46,764 nucleotides of DNA from Mariprofundaceae bacterium (GTDB lineage Bacteria; Pseudomonadota; Zetaproteobacteria; Mariprofundales; Mariprofundaceae): NCBI GenBank assembly GCA_030950585.1, contig JAUZRG010000091.1:1-46764 (forward strand). The letters run 5' to 3'. Shown here piece after piece: positions 26,479-35,750 of this stretch. The position numbers and the translations under genes were made by a program. The notes beneath the pieces are model-generated. The model was not told where the DNA came from. It ran no database searches and saw nothing but the letters and a program-made list of their open reading frames with translations. Position 1 is the first letter of the stretch. Every line of letters starts with the position of its first letter.

Positions 26479-27330
26479 ATGCAAGAATTCACACTATTGC
26501 AACTAAAAATACCGACATCTCAAACAAGCGAAGAAGACTTTCAACTATTGGCTCTAAAGTCACAAGGTGATGCGATTGAAACAGATCTTGACCGCAATGA
26601 AACCTACTATTTAGCATGGTTTTCTGTTGATCAGGCTCACCAACTTGCAGCTCTAAAAACATCATTAGAAATTCAAGCGGCTCTTTTAGGCATTGCACCT
26701 GAGCATGTTCAAGCACAACCACTACGCGATGACTGGGAAACAGCATGGCAGGAATCATGGCACGCACAGGCTATTGGCCAAAACTTTTGCGTTCGCCCCT
26801 CTTTTTGTGAACCGATGCCAGATAAAATAGACCTGATTTTAGAGCCAGGATTAGCTTTTGGTACAGGTCAGCATCAAACCACACGCCTATGCTTATCGGC
26901 CATTGAAAAACTATTGGCACAGCACCCTGTTAGCACCATGCTCGATATGGGTGCGGGTTCAGGCATCCTCGCTGTTGGTGCCGCTAAATTAGGAGTCACT
27001 GATATTGAAGCCATTGATATGGAAGCAGACTCGGTGGCTGCCTGCATCGATAATGCCAAAGCCAATCACGTACAATTTAAAAGCACCAAAGGCCATGTTC
27101 CACCCACCAAAACCTTTGATTTGGTTGTCGCAAATATCTTGGCCAACCCACTCATAGAAATGGCACCGTCCCTTGCGGCCTGTGTTGGAAAATACCTTAT
27201 TTTATCAGGCCTACTGCAAACACAAGTTGAGTCACTGGTTGAAGCATATCAACAACATGGCCTTCAACTACAAGAAATGAGTCATGAGGATGAATGGGTT
27301 GCCTTATTGCTGACTCACAGCGCCTCATAA
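26479..27330 (+). CDS. prmA: Ribosomal protein L11 methyltransferase
   Basis: A 283-residue SAM-dependent methyltransferase that trimethylates L11. The PrmA signature LEPGLAFGTGQHQTTRLCL is followed by motif I MLDMGAGSGILAVGAAKLG and the NPPY-like ANILANPLIEMAP. An N-terminal ~60-residue L11-recognition domain precedes the catalytic part. AAGGG lies about 10 bp before the ATG. The gene stands alone on the plus strand and its last 16 bp overlap the end of the convergent GGDEF gene. Confidence 0.95.
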   Translation: MQEFTLLQLKIPTSQTSEEDFQLLALKSQGDAIETDLDRNETYYLAWFSVDQAHQLAALKTSLEIQAALLGIAPEHVQAQPLRDDWETAWQESWHAQAIGQNFCVRPSFCEPMPDKIDLILEPGLAFGTGQHQTTRLCLSAIEKLLAQHPVSTMLDMGAGSGILAVGAAKLGVTDIEAIDMEADSVAACIDNAKANHVQFKSTKGHVPPTKTFDLVVANILANPLIEMAPSLAACVGKYLILSGLLQTQVESLVEAYQQHGLQLQEMSHEDEWVALLLTHSAS

Positions 27331-28721
27331 GCAGCACAATAACTACCGCGCTGCTTTGCTTGCATCAACGCCAATGTCGCATGTTGAATAACATCTTCTG
27401 TATTCATCGTAGCGCGGTGTACACCAATACCCATATGAAGCTGAATTGGTACTTTTCCAGCATGAAAATAATAATGATTCAAAGCCTGATCAAGTTCGTA
27501 AGCAAAGTCTTGCGCATCATCCAAACTAGCTTCTTTCATCACCAACATAAAATCAGCACCGCTCCATCGTGCAATCACATCTTGTTGAGCCAAGCGATGA
27601 CGAACAAAATCAGAAAATTGAATCATCATTTGATCCGCTGCAATGAGACCGTACTGTTGATTTAAAGCCTTAAAATCAGCAATATCTATCAACATCAAAC
27701 AAAAAGACTGTTGTTTTTGTCCATATTGTTTCACCAGTTTTTGACAAATATGCATCATCGCACGCCGATTCATCAAACCTGTCAGGTCATCCGTACACGC
27801 TACTTTAGCAAGTTCTTTTTCAATTTTAACACGCTGTTCCACTTCTGTTCGCAACAAAGCATTACTTTCTTCCAGTTCATGGGTATGTTCTTTATAATGC
27901 TTCTTTAGGTGCTGCAATTGATCTTGTAAGCCTTGCTGAGAACGGTCTGCAGACAACTGATTTTCATACAATTCATTGGCAATACATTCGGATGCCCCAA
28001 CCAATGCATCCAGCTCATCACCTTTTCTCTCTTTAAACTCAGGCATCAATGATTTCTCATGAAGTTTTTTTATTGTTACGTTAATACGCCTTGTAAATAG
28101 ATTCGATAATCCCCATGCAAATAGCAGTGAAAACACACAGATCAACAACAATGCAAGCAAGCCCGCATATCGAACCTCTTCCACTTGCTTTGCCACATCA
28201 TCAGCGCGCATATCCATGCCAATTAAATATTGCCCCAAACCGTTTTTAAGCGGTGCATAGCCAGACAAAAAATAGCCCCATTGATCCGATGTGATTTTCA
28301 CATCCGTTGAAACTTGATAAAAACCAATCAATAGCTCTGGATTAACGGCCTGATATAAACTACCCGTATCAACCATTGCCACACTGTCTGAATCCAAAAC
28401 AAACAACGCTTGTTGCGTGCTGCGACGCAAAATATAAAGAGATACCACATCAGGATTGGATTTCACCATTTCACGCAATAACTGAATGTTTTTGCGATAA
28501 ACATCTTTATCCATATCTTTTTTTTGACGCAATCCATTGAGTTGACTTGCATCAAAGCTTTGGCTCAATAACACAATACTGCTGGCCAAGCGTGTTTGCA
28601 CACTCAACAACACATTTTGCATGGCCTGTATATAAAGATAAGTACCTAAACCCATCACCACAAAAACAATGGCTAAAAAGTGACTAAGAAATATTTTTTG
28701 ATAAACAGATAAGTTCATCAT
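27315..28721 (-). CDS. Membrane GGDEF-family protein with degenerate active site
   Basis: 468 residues: TM1 (~11-31), a periplasmic sensor region (to ~183), TM2 (~186-206), a HAMP-like linker, a coiled coil (~255-305) and a GGDEF domain. The signature is SGADF (387-391) instead of GGDEF/GGEEF. The metal-binding DxD is DIA (346-348) and the RxxD inhibitory site is AQQD. All three changes argue that it cannot make cyclic-di-GMP. It is a paralogue of the upstream cyclase, sharing FVLDSD, PELLIGF, WGYFLSGYAP and GMDMRADDV in the sensor. The start overlaps that gene's stop (ATGATG context). Confidence 0.92.
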   Translation of the reverse strand: MMNLSVYQKIFLSHFLAIVFVVMGLGTYLYIQAMQNVLLSVQTRLASSIVLLSQSFDASQLNGLRQKKDMDKDVYRKNIQLLREMVKSNPDVVSLYILRRSTQQALFVLDSDSVAMVDTGSLYQAVNPELLIGFYQVSTDVKITSDQWGYFLSGYAPLKNGLGQYLIGMDMRADDVAKQVEEVRYAGLLALLLICVFSLLFAWGLSNLFTRRINVTIKKLHEKSLMPEFKERKGDELDALVGASECIANELYENQLSADRSQQGLQDQLQHLKKHYKEHTHELEESNALLRTEVEQRVKIEKELAKVACTDDLTGLMNRRAMMHICQKLVKQYGQKQQSFCLMLIDIADFKALNQQYGLIAADQMMIQFSDFVRHRLAQQDVIARWSGADFMLVMKEASLDDAQDFAYELDQALNHYYFHAGKVPIQLHMGIGVHRATMNTEDVIQHATLALMQAKQRGSYCAAYEAL

Positions 28722-30193
28722 AACGATGTCGGATGTATGCCTTGCGTTTCAACTCGACTCTTTTTCCGATGCTCCACAAAACTAACAACACAGTTTCTAC
28801 CTTGATTCTTAGCATCATACATCGCGGCATCAGCCATACGAATACTATCATCCAAAGAAGACATATCACTATGCTGACTGACACCAAAACTAGCCGTCAG
28901 ACCCAGTTCAATCGCATCATATAAAAAAACATGTGTGGCTAAGGCATAGCGCAATGATTCGGCAATATCGCTAGCATTTGATAGTTCGGTGTTGGGCACC
29001 AGCAATAAAAACTCTTCGCCACCCCAACGTGCCAACACATCATTGCTACGCATCAAGTTACTCAGTTTCTCTGTCACCATCATCAACACTTGATCACCAA
29101 TATCATGACCATGTTCATCATTGATTTGTTTAAAATGATCCACATCGATAAAAATAAGACAAAACGATTCATCTTCTTGGTAAGTACGTTTTCCTTCATG
29201 TTCCAAAATACGCATCATGGCACGACGGTTTAGCAAACCTGTTAGGTAATCGGAATAAACTGAACGTTCTAAATTATCTTCTACTTTTTTGCGGTCTTCA
29301 ATTTCCTGACGTAACTTTTGATTTGCAACTGCCAATTCATGTGTACGACTACTGACAACATTTTTTAATGTTTCTTGCGCCTTCTCTAAGGTCAATTTAT
29401 CTTTTTTGTTTAACGTTTGAGTTTCGTGCACACGTTGTTCCATTAATGCTAAGACGTGGCTAAGATGGTCTAAATCGTCACCCCTAACCATCACATCATG
29501 ATCAACTTGACCATTTTCACTATCAACCATCATACACTGCTGCACCAACACATGAAATCGACGTGTGAAATATCGCGCCAACAACAAACTAAAGATAACG
29601 GATAACAACACGCAAACCAACAAAGAAATCACTGCCACTTGGTTTAAATGAGTCATTTTTTTAAGCACTTCATCAGCACGCATATCAAGACCAAGTAAAT
29701 AGTGACCTTGTGCATTGGCAATGGGCGCGTAACCCGACAAAAAACTTCCCCATTTATCTATGTTAATCTCTTTATCAGCACTTACCATAGAAAAACCCGT
29801 GATAAGTTCAGGTGGCCGACCTTCATACAGATCATCTGGAGATGCAGCCTCTTTCGATACGTCAGAATCTAAGACAAAATGAATGTGATCGTTTTCATAT
29901 CGCATCACATAGATAAAGGCAATATCATCATTGCTACTTGCAAACTCACGAATCTTTTGAATGTATGCTTGATATTCAGCTGTTTCTTTTGCGTGCTCGC
30001 CGCGAATTTTATGTAAGATTTCGACATCAAAAGAATGGCTCAATAACGCAGCACTATTACTCAGTCGAGCACGTAAACTATCCATACTTTCTTGTTTGGC
30101 ACTATCATAAAAGTAGAAACCCGCACTCAACATAAAGACCAGTAAAACCAATAGGTGGCTTAGAAAAAAACGCTGATATGTAGAGAGTGTCAC
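28718..30193 (-). CDS. Membrane-bound diguanylate cyclase
   Basis: 491 residues from a GTG start at 30193 that overlaps the folA stop (GTGA). It has TM1 (~8-28), a periplasmic Cache-like sensor (~29-184), TM2 (~185-208), a HAMP-like segment, a coiled coil (~256-305) and an intact GGDEF domain: RWGGEEF (391-395), metal-binding FIDVDHFKQIND, and RSND (382-385) as the RxxD product-inhibition site. It should make cyclic-di-GMP from two GTP in response to an external signal. An earlier TTG at 30205 would overlap folA further. Confidence 0.93.
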   Translation of the reverse strand: MTLSTYQRFFLSHLLVLLVFMLSAGFYFYDSAKQESMDSLRARLSNSAALLSHSFDVEILHKIRGEHAKETAEYQAYIQKIREFASSNDDIAFIYVMRYENDHIHFVLDSDVSKEAASPDDLYEGRPPELITGFSMVSADKEINIDKWGSFLSGYAPIANAQGHYLLGLDMRADEVLKKMTHLNQVAVISLLVCVLLSVIFSLLLARYFTRRFHVLVQQCMMVDSENGQVDHDVMVRGDDLDHLSHVLALMEQRVHETQTLNKKDKLTLEKAQETLKNVVSSRTHELAVANQKLRQEIEDRKKVEDNLERSVYSDYLTGLLNRRAMMRILEHEGKRTYQEDESFCLIFIDVDHFKQINDEHGHDIGDQVLMMVTEKLSNLMRSNDVLARWGGEEFLLLVPNTELSNASDIAESLRYALATHVFLYDAIELGLTASFGVSQHSDMSSLDDSIRMADAAMYDAKNQGRNCVVSFVEHRKKSRVETQGIHPTSL

Positions 30194-30669
30194 ACCCGTT
30201 CCCAAGTGCTAAAACTATAATCCCAATGATTTTTCTCATCCGCAGCATGCGCTTCATGCACCACCCTATGCCACTGATGATCAGGCAACTCAGGAAAGAA
30301 AGCATCACCCGCAAAGCTTCCTGCAATTTCTGTTAAGTAAATGCGTTGTACCAAAGGAAGGCATTGTTGATACAACCGCGCCCCCCCGATGCATATCAAC
30401 TCTTCACCCTCATATTGAGCCGCTTGCTCAAGCGTATGGATGACTTGGCAACCTTTGACCTGTAAATCTTGCTGACGACTCAAAATAATATTATCACGAC
30501 CCGGCAAAGGGCGGCCAATCGAATCATAGGTTTTTCTTCCCATCAAAATTGCTTTTGCCATCGTGTTGCGTTTAAAAAAAGTCATATCGGCAGGCAAGTG
30601 CCAAGGTAAAGTGTTTTGATACCCAATCACACGCTGATCAGCCATCGCAACCATCATGCTAAACATCAT
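30190..30669 (-). CDS. folA: Dihydrofolate reductase
   Basis: The 159-residue enzyme regenerates tetrahydrofolate consumed by ThyA. Family landmarks are [24 protein letters not shown] with the active-site Asp in the LPAD segment, the NADPH-binding [23 protein letters not shown], and CIGGARLY. The ATG at 30669 overlaps the thyA stop by 4 bp; a second ATG follows immediately. Pairing thyA-folA is a standard thymidylate-cycle operon. The last codons overlap the cyclase start. Confidence 0.97.
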   Translation of the reverse strand: MMFSMMVAMADQRVIGYQNTLPWHLPADMTFFKRNTMAKAILMGRKTYDSIGRPLPGRDNIILSRQQDLQVKGCQVIHTLEQAAQYEGEELICIGGARLYQQCLPLVQRIYLTEIAGSFAGDAFFPELPDHQWHRVVHEAHAADEKNHWDYSFSTWERV

Positions 30670-31460
30670 ACTGAAATCTTCGCACGAATAGCATCATGGG
30701 AAACATAATGATTTAACATAAAGTCCTCGTAAACAAATGAGCTGATGTCTTTTCTTGCAGGGTTCATCGACATGGTTGGCAATGGCATGGGATCTCGACC
30801 CAACTGTTTTTTCGCTTGCTCTAAATGATTCAAATACAAATGTGCGTCGCCTAAGGTATGCACAAAGTCACCAAGCTCTAAATCACACACCTGTGCGACC
30901 ATCTGGGTTAATAAAGCATAAGATGCGATATTAAAAGGAACACCTAAAAAGACATCTGCACTGCGCTGATATAATTGACAAGATAACTTATTATCAGCAA
31001 CATAAAACTGAAAAAAGGCATGACATGGTGGCAAAGCCATCGCATCAATTTGAGCCACATTCCATGCCGAAACAATCATTCGGCGAGAATCAGGTGTTTG
31101 TTTAATTTGTTCTATCACCTGAGCTATTTGGTCAATGCTACCACCTTGATGATCAGGCCAACTACGCCACTGAACCCCATAAACAGGGCCAAGCTCACCT
31201 TTAATATCAGCCCACTCATTCCAAATTCGCACACCATTTTCTTGTAAATAATGCACATTACTTTGACCACTCAAGAACCATAGTAATTCATGAATGATAG
31301 ACTTCAGGTGCATTTTTTTTGTCGTTAGCAAAGGAAAGCCTTGCGCCAAATTGAAACGCATTTGATGCCCAAAAACAGAGAGCGTGCCTGTGCCTGTACG
31401 GTCTTCTTTTTTAATGCCATTTTCTAAAACATGTTGCATCAAATTCAAGTAGGTTTGCAT
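30666..31460 (-). CDS. thyA: Thymidylate synthase
   Basis: Methylates dUMP to dTMP using methylene-tetrahydrofolate. The 264 residues have the E. coli length, with catalytic C146 in [25 protein letters not shown] near the start, and [23 protein letters not shown]. The start overlaps the end of the transporter gene by 16 bp. Together with folA and the B12-dependent ribonucleotide reductase elsewhere in the window it supplies dNTPs. Confidence 0.98.
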   Translation of the reverse strand: MQTYLNLMQHVLENGIKKEDRTGTGTLSVFGHQMRFNLAQGFPLLTTKKMHLKSIIHELLWFLSGQSNVHYLQENGVRIWNEWADIKGELGPVYGVQWRSWPDHQGGSIDQIAQVIEQIKQTPDSRRMIVSAWNVAQIDAMALPPCHAFFQFYVADNKLSCQLYQRSADVFLGVPFNIASYALLTQMVAQVCDLELGDFVHTLGDAHLYLNHLEQAKKQLGRDPMPLPTMSMNPARKDISSFVYEDFMLNHYVSHDAIRAKISV

Positions 31461-32365
31461 GTTGTTTTTCCTGTTACACGGTCTGATGTGACGATTACTG
31501 GATCAGCATGAATCAAAACTTCAGCATTTGGGAAAGCTTCTTGAATCAATGCCTCAACTTCGTTTGAAAATTGATGTGCTTGCACAAGGGTTAAATTTCC
31601 ATCTAACTCTAAATGTAACTGAATAAATTGTTGAATGCCTGATTGCCGTGTCCGTAAATCGTGTAAACCTTGTGCATGCGTATGGGTCATGAGCAATGCA
31701 CTAATTTTTTCCCGATCTTCATCAGGCAACTCGTGATCAATCAACGTATGCCACGACTCTTGAATAATTTCCCAAGCACTATGGAGAATAAAAATCACAA
31801 TCAAGATAGCAAAAATGGCATCTGCACCCATCCAACCCCAGTGGATTAAACACAACGACACAATCACACTTGCGTTAATCAATAAATCTGTTTTGTAATG
31901 CAGTGAATCCGCTTTAATCGCAGACGAACGTGTTTCTAAAATCACATGTCGTTGCACCGCGAGCAAAACTAAGGTTGCTACAATCGAGATGATCATCACA
32001 ATAATACCCACTGAAATATGCTCAACAGCTTGGGGGTGCAACACACGTTCAACAGCATGCAACAATAAAAAGGCACCTGAACCCACAATCAACACAGCCT
32101 GACCAAGGCCAGCTAAAGATTCAATTTTACCATGCCCAAAACGATGTTCTTTATCTGCAGGTTGCAAAGCATGATGCACCGCGATGAGATTGATGATTGA
32201 GGCAACAGCATCCAAACAGGAGTCCGTTAGCGTCGCTAACAAACTCACTGAACCTGTCCACCACCATGCAATGCTTTTAACGATAATAAGTAAAATAGCG
32301 ATAGCGACAGAAGACCATGTCGCTATACGTAAAAGGCGTTTGTTTTTATCTTGAATACTTAACAT
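31445..32365 (-). CDS. Cation diffusion facilitator, FieF/YiiP-like
   Basis: A 306-residue inner-membrane exporter with six predicted TM helices and a cytosolic C-terminal domain. Transport-site residues match YiiP: D48 and D52 ([11 protein letters not shown]) on TM2, H156 and D160 (DSLHYKTD) on TM5. [13 protein letters not shown] is also conserved. The C-terminal ferredoxin-like fold ends with a His-containing strand (VLIHADP). It should export Zn2+ or Fe2+ in exchange for protons; metal choice cannot be read by eye. It is first in the unit with thyA, folA and the GGDEF genes. Confidence 0.9.
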   Translation of the reverse strand: MLSIQDKNKRLLRIATWSSVAIAILLIIVKSIAWWWTGSVSLLATLTDSCLDAVASIINLIAVHHALQPADKEHRFGHGKIESLAGLGQAVLIVGSGAFLLLHAVERVLHPQAVEHISVGIIVMIISIVATLVLLAVQRHVILETRSSAIKADSLHYKTDLLINASVIVSLCLIHWGWMGADAIFAILIVIFILHSAWEIIQESWHTLIDHELPDEDREKISALLMTHTHAQGLHDLRTRQSGIQQFIQLHLELDGNLTLVQAHQFSNEVEALIQEAFPNAEVLIHADPVIVTSDRVTGKTTCKPT

Positions 32366-32413
32366 GGAGCCAAACCTATCGACAAGTTCACCCTTGCATC
32401 AATCATCCACATC

Positions 32414-32432
32414 GAAAACGACTCCAAGTCGT
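32414..32432 (-). terminator. Candidate terminator after outer-membrane protein gene
   Basis: On the minus strand ACGACT-TGG-AGTCGT is followed by TTTTC, just after the stop of the barrel gene. The stem is only 6 bp with a 3-nt loop. It would separate this gene from the transporter/thyA unit downstream. The rest of the 69-bp gap shows nothing. Confidence 0.5.
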
Positions 32433-32434
32433 AC

Positions 32435-33976
32435 TTAAAAACGCGTGCTAAATGACGTTGCAAATTTCACAGATCTTGGTGCGCTACTACCTTTAAAGTT
32501 CGCTTTTTTACTGCTCATGGCAGCCGCCATATCCCAACTAACAGCCCATAAATTCACACCCAAACCAAGCGTATACATCATACCAATATCACTTTCTGAT
32601 AAATTTTTATACACACCCGCACGCAAGTTCAACACCTGCCAAGGTTTCCACTCCCCACCAAAGTTCACATAACGTGTTTTATAGCCAGGTAAGGCAGTTG
32701 ACTCATTATCCGTCAAATCAAGACCTGCTTCCACCACAATATTATCTTTAGGTAACCAAGCCACACCCGCACGTACTTGAGGGTTCATTTTCACCGTATA
32801 CAGCTGTGCAGTCGTTGCACCGACCACAGGTACAGAAAACTTAGGTGTATTTAAATTTTTAGCCACAAGACCAAATTGATACTGTGGAATACGGTAAATC
32901 GCTCCCAAGTCCAAACCAAAAGCAGATTTATCTTGGTATGCATTTTGAATACTTGTATTTAAATTCGAGGAATTTTGATTAAAAATACCCACATCGCTGG
33001 CATACACTCGCGCACTCAAATACTTCAAACTACCGCCCACAGACAAATGCTCATTGATCGCATAACCATAACTCACAGGAATTTCTGTAATCACAGCACC
33101 ACGAAAACGCAACACAGATAAGTTTTGATCAATCGTATTGCCACTTTGGCTTTGTGCCAAGGTCACCAACGTCGATGCAATCGCATTTTGTTGCCCCGCA
33201 GCTTGGGGAGCTTGTGCCAATGCAGTGTCTGCTTGTTGTACCACAGCATCAGCCTGAACCGCTGTCATAGGTGTAATACCTGCGGCATTGATCCCTTGTA
33301 GCGATGTCGAAAGACTGGTCAGTTGTGCAGGGCTAAAGTATTGGGCATTGTAACCAACAGTCGGTGTCGCCGCTGGCGCATAAGCTGCAATCAGCGGATT
33401 CACCACAGCACCTGCACCAGCGGGTGTTGAGACAGCTAAATTATTTAAATCAACCAATGCTGATGCACCAATTTCACCATAAACACGGTAACCAAAACCC
33501 ACGTTACCGATGCGAAATCCCGTACCACCATTCACTTGAAATTGCACGCCTGTACCTGGTGTATTTAAGCCATCTAATTGTTTTAATAAAACCAGAGAAT
33601 CGGCAATTTGAGCCGCAGCAAAAGCTGTGTTGTTAGCAGCTGCGGTACTAATGGCATTAAAATTAAGTTGATCAATACTATCAATCAAGTCAGGTAGTTG
33701 TTGATGAATAGAAACACCAATGCCCACCCCAGCATCAGCACCACGTAACTTTGCGTTCACATCTATATCATGCTGATAACCGTAAGTACCCAAATAACCA
33801 AAGGCGGCAGGGTTCCAATACGCAGCATCCGTATCATTTGTTGAGGCCACGTTGCTACCACCCATACCCAATGCACGCAGGCCAACGGGTTGAAATTCTG
33901 CTGCACTGAGCAGAAGTGGGACGCACATCATCATAGCCATCACTAAATAGGTGAATATTTTATTAAACATGATCAT
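32435..33976 (-). CDS. TraF/FadL-like outer-membrane beta-barrel protein
   Basis: 513 residues with a signal peptide (cleavage near LLLSAA, ~residue 25) and the N-terminal motif RALGMGGSNVASTNDTDAAYWNPAAFG, typical of the conjugal-transfer TraF-like/FadL-related barrel family. The C-terminus alternates hydrophobic residues and ends in Phe (FATSFSTRF), as expected for BAM-inserted barrels. Residues ~180-290 are Ala/Gln/Ser-rich and low-complexity. Despite the family name, no conjugation genes are near. AGGAG lies 6 bp before ATG 33976. Substrate unknown. Confidence 0.8.
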   Translation of the reverse strand: MIMFNKIFTYLVMAMMMCVPLLLSAAEFQPVGLRALGMGGSNVASTNDTDAAYWNPAAFGYLGTYGYQHDIDVNAKLRGADAGVGIGVSIHQQLPDLIDSIDQLNFNAISTAAANNTAFAAAQIADSLVLLKQLDGLNTPGTGVQFQVNGGTGFRIGNVGFGYRVYGEIGASALVDLNNLAVSTPAGAGAVVNPLIAAYAPAATPTVGYNAQYFSPAQLTSLSTSLQGINAAGITPMTAVQADAVVQQADTALAQAPQAAGQQNAIASTLVTLAQSQSGNTIDQNLSVLRFRGAVITEIPVSYGYAINEHLSVGGSLKYLSARVYASDVGIFNQNSSNLNTSIQNAYQDKSAFGLDLGAIYRIPQYQFGLVAKNLNTPKFSVPVVGATTAQLYTVKMNPQVRAGVAWLPKDNIVVEAGLDLTDNESTALPGYKTRYVNFGGEWKPWQVLNLRAGVYKNLSESDIGMMYTLGLGVNLWAVSWDMAAAMSSKKANFKGSSAPRSVKFATSFSTRF

Positions 33977-33996
33977 CCTAATCTCCTATGTTGATC

Positions 33997-34009
33997 AGCA
34001 TATTATGCT
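33997..34009. promoter_or_regulatory. Palindrome in the 5' region of the barrel gene
   Basis: AGCATA-T-TATGCT is a 13-bp palindrome 21 bp upstream of the barrel gene ATG. Its minus-strand reading contains CATAAT, a possible -10, but no good -35 is found. It could be an operator. Confidence 0.25.
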
Positions 34010-34067
34010 AGGCAGAAACGGTGAAACACATAAAACACTGAAGTCAAAAAGGATGACACAATCAGTC

Positions 34068-34577
34068 TCACAAGCCAAAAACTTTTACATGCTGCTGTGC
34101 ATAAGCTTGCTGTATACGTTCTTCTAAATTGCAAAATAACGAGGGGTGATGAAGCTGATGCAAAGCCAATAAACGCGATTCAGCATCGACTTGAGACTCT
34201 AGCAAGCCATCATGTTGCAGGTGATAAAGGTCTATTTCGTGTGCCAAACAACGACAGATAAGCAAAAATCGGTGGCAGCATAAGGGATCTTTCTCCGCAC
34301 ACATTAATGCAATGCGGTACCTTTTTAAACCCTCTTTCAAACGCCGCATCGCCTGTTGAAATAGCTTGTTTTTGATCACCTCTTCATACACCAACACACC
34401 ATCCGCATAAGCAGCGGCATCTTCAACACGCGCACCACATAAATCACCCATAAAAACATAGTGAATAGATTGCTTCTTTAAAGTATGAGCAAGAATATCG
34501 CGGTTAAAATCTGACCACACACGACTATAAGGCATAGAACGAACATCCACGACGGCATCAATATAATGTTGTTGCAT
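34068..34577 (-). CDS. DUF488-family protein; true N-terminus probably upstream
   Basis: A 169-residue DUF488 protein: VVDVRSMPYSRVWSDFN near the start, IHYVFMGDLCGAR in the middle, and MCAEKDPLCCHRFLL, the family's conserved C/E/CHR segment. Biochemical function of DUF488 is not known. The first ATG (34577) cuts off the normal first strand: in-frame codons upstream encode TVGYAPLANQSFFEL, the expected TIGHSN-type N-terminus. No ATG, GTG or TTG occurs between those codons and an in-frame stop; ATT at 34652 is the only start-like codon. The upstream part overlaps the end of the phosphatase gene. Confidence 0.82.
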   Translation of the reverse strand: MQQHYIDAVVDVRSMPYSRVWSDFNRDILAHTLKKQSIHYVFMGDLCGARVEDAAAYADGVLVYEEVIKNKLFQQAMRRLKEGLKRYRIALMCAEKDPLCCHRFLLICRCLAHEIDLYHLQHDGLLESQVDAESRLLALHQLHHPSLFCNLEERIQQAYAQQHVKVFGL

Positions 34578-34638
34578 GAGTTCAAAAAAAGATTGGTTCG
34601 CTAAAGGTGCGTAACCAACAGTAAATAAAGGATGTCGA

Positions 34639-35115
34639 TTAGTTGGAAGAATATTTCTTCAATAAGTGCTGCATGACCAAGCCAGCATTGTGCTCTAAGA
34701 TATTGAATACATTTTCAAAACCTTGATCACCACCATAATAAGGATCAGGCACATCTTGCTCACCATCAGCAAAGCGCATCAAGATCATATGCTCTGGGGC
34801 AACACCCATGCGAGTTAACTCATCGTAATTACAACAATCCATCGCCACAAAGAAATCCCATTGCGCAATATTATTAGCATTCACTTGTTGAGCACAGTGT
34901 GAAGATAGATCAACACCATGTGACTTGGCTGTTTGTGCTGAACGTGGATCTGCACCTTTGCCAATATGCCACGAGCCTGTCCCTGCGGATTGAAGCTCAA
35001 AATGATGCGATAAGCCTTGTTCATCGACATAGTTCTGACACAAAGCCTCTGCTTGAGGTGAACGGCAAATATTTCCCAAACAAACAAATAAAACACGTGT
35101 GGCGACTTGCGTCAT
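34639..35115 (-). CDS. Low-molecular-weight protein-tyrosine phosphatase
   Basis: 158 residues with the phosphate-binding loop VCLGNICRSP (C12 nucleophile, R18) and the general-acid loop PDPYYGG (D124). QSAGTGSWHIGKGADPRSA is typical of the LMW-PTP family. It is cytosolic. In capsule systems this family dephosphorylates tyrosine kinases, but no kinase is near; other members act on small phosphates. The ATG overlaps the tsaB stop by 4 bp, and its 3' end overlaps the DUF488 N-terminal codons in a different frame. Confidence 0.93.
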   Translation of the reverse strand: MTQVATRVLFVCLGNICRSPQAEALCQNYVDEQGLSHHFELQSAGTGSWHIGKGADPRSAQTAKSHGVDLSSHCAQQVNANNIAQWDFFVAMDCCNYDELTRMGVAPEHMILMRFADGEQDVPDPYYGGDQGFENVFNILEHNAGLVMQHLLKKYSSN

Positions 35116-35750
35116 TTCATCATCCTTTCTGCTTGTGAAGCTTGGATATAATTAAGCTCAGGGTAATCCATCCACTGTGCATCTTTCTTCCCAGCACTCA
35201 GGCTGACAGCCTTGGCCAGTGCTTCAGACCTTCTTAGCACAACAGGTATTTCTTGCCAGTTTTCCAAACTTTTTTTAGGATCTTGCTGTGCAAGGTAGCT
35301 CGCACTTGGCAACTGAGACAACTGTGCTAAAGAAAGACATTTTGGTGTGTCTAAAACCAAGTTATGCTGAAAAGAGGCCACATAAACCGATTGGGTTCGT
35401 GCATCTTCCACCACCCAAGCTTGGTCATGGGTATCTGCTTGCAAATAAGTAATGTGCAACGAACATAACTTTAAAATGGGCAATTTTAAGCGACTATTTA
35501 AGCCCGCCAATGTTGCCGCACTCACCCGCAGACCAGAGAAAGACCCTGGTCCGCAACCAAGAGCCAAAGCGTCTAAATCATCCCAATCCAGTTCAGCTTG
35601 CTGCATCAAACTTGTTAAACAGGTCAAAACCGATTGAGATAACGGCAATGTTGACGTTGGTGCATGGTGCAACACGCCTGACGCTGTTTGCAAACAAGCG
35701 GTTAAAGCACCACTTGCTGCATCCAGTGCCAAAAGATTATTAAAGTTCAT
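35112..35750 (-). CDS. tsaB: TsaB, tRNA threonylcarbamoyladenosine biosynthesis protein
   Basis: The 212-residue ASKHA-fold protein starts with LLALDAASGALTACLQ and has the TsaB marker ALGCGPGSFSGLRVSAATLAGL. TsaB is the non-catalytic partner that scaffolds TsaD and TsaE for t6A37 modification of tRNA. It is slightly shorter than E. coli TsaB and has a divergent C-terminal half. It overlaps galU by 11 bp upstream and the phosphatase gene by 4 bp. Confidence 0.92.
   Translation of the reverse strand: MNFNNLLALDAASGALTACLQTASGVLHHAPTSTLPLSQSVLTCLTSLMQQAELDWDDLDALALGCGPGSFSGLRVSAATLAGLNSRLKLPILKLCSLHITYLQADTHDQAWVVEDARTQSVYVASFQHNLVLDTPKCLSLAQLSQLPSASYLAQQDPKKSLENWQEIPVVLRRSEALAKAVSLSAGKKDAQWMDYPELNYIQASQAERMMK

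Noticed and set aside
32435-33976. Sign of an integrated conjugative element because of a TraF-like gene
   Set aside because: The TraF-like barrel family is widespread outside conjugation. No relaxase, type IV secretion, integrase or attachment repeats are nearby.
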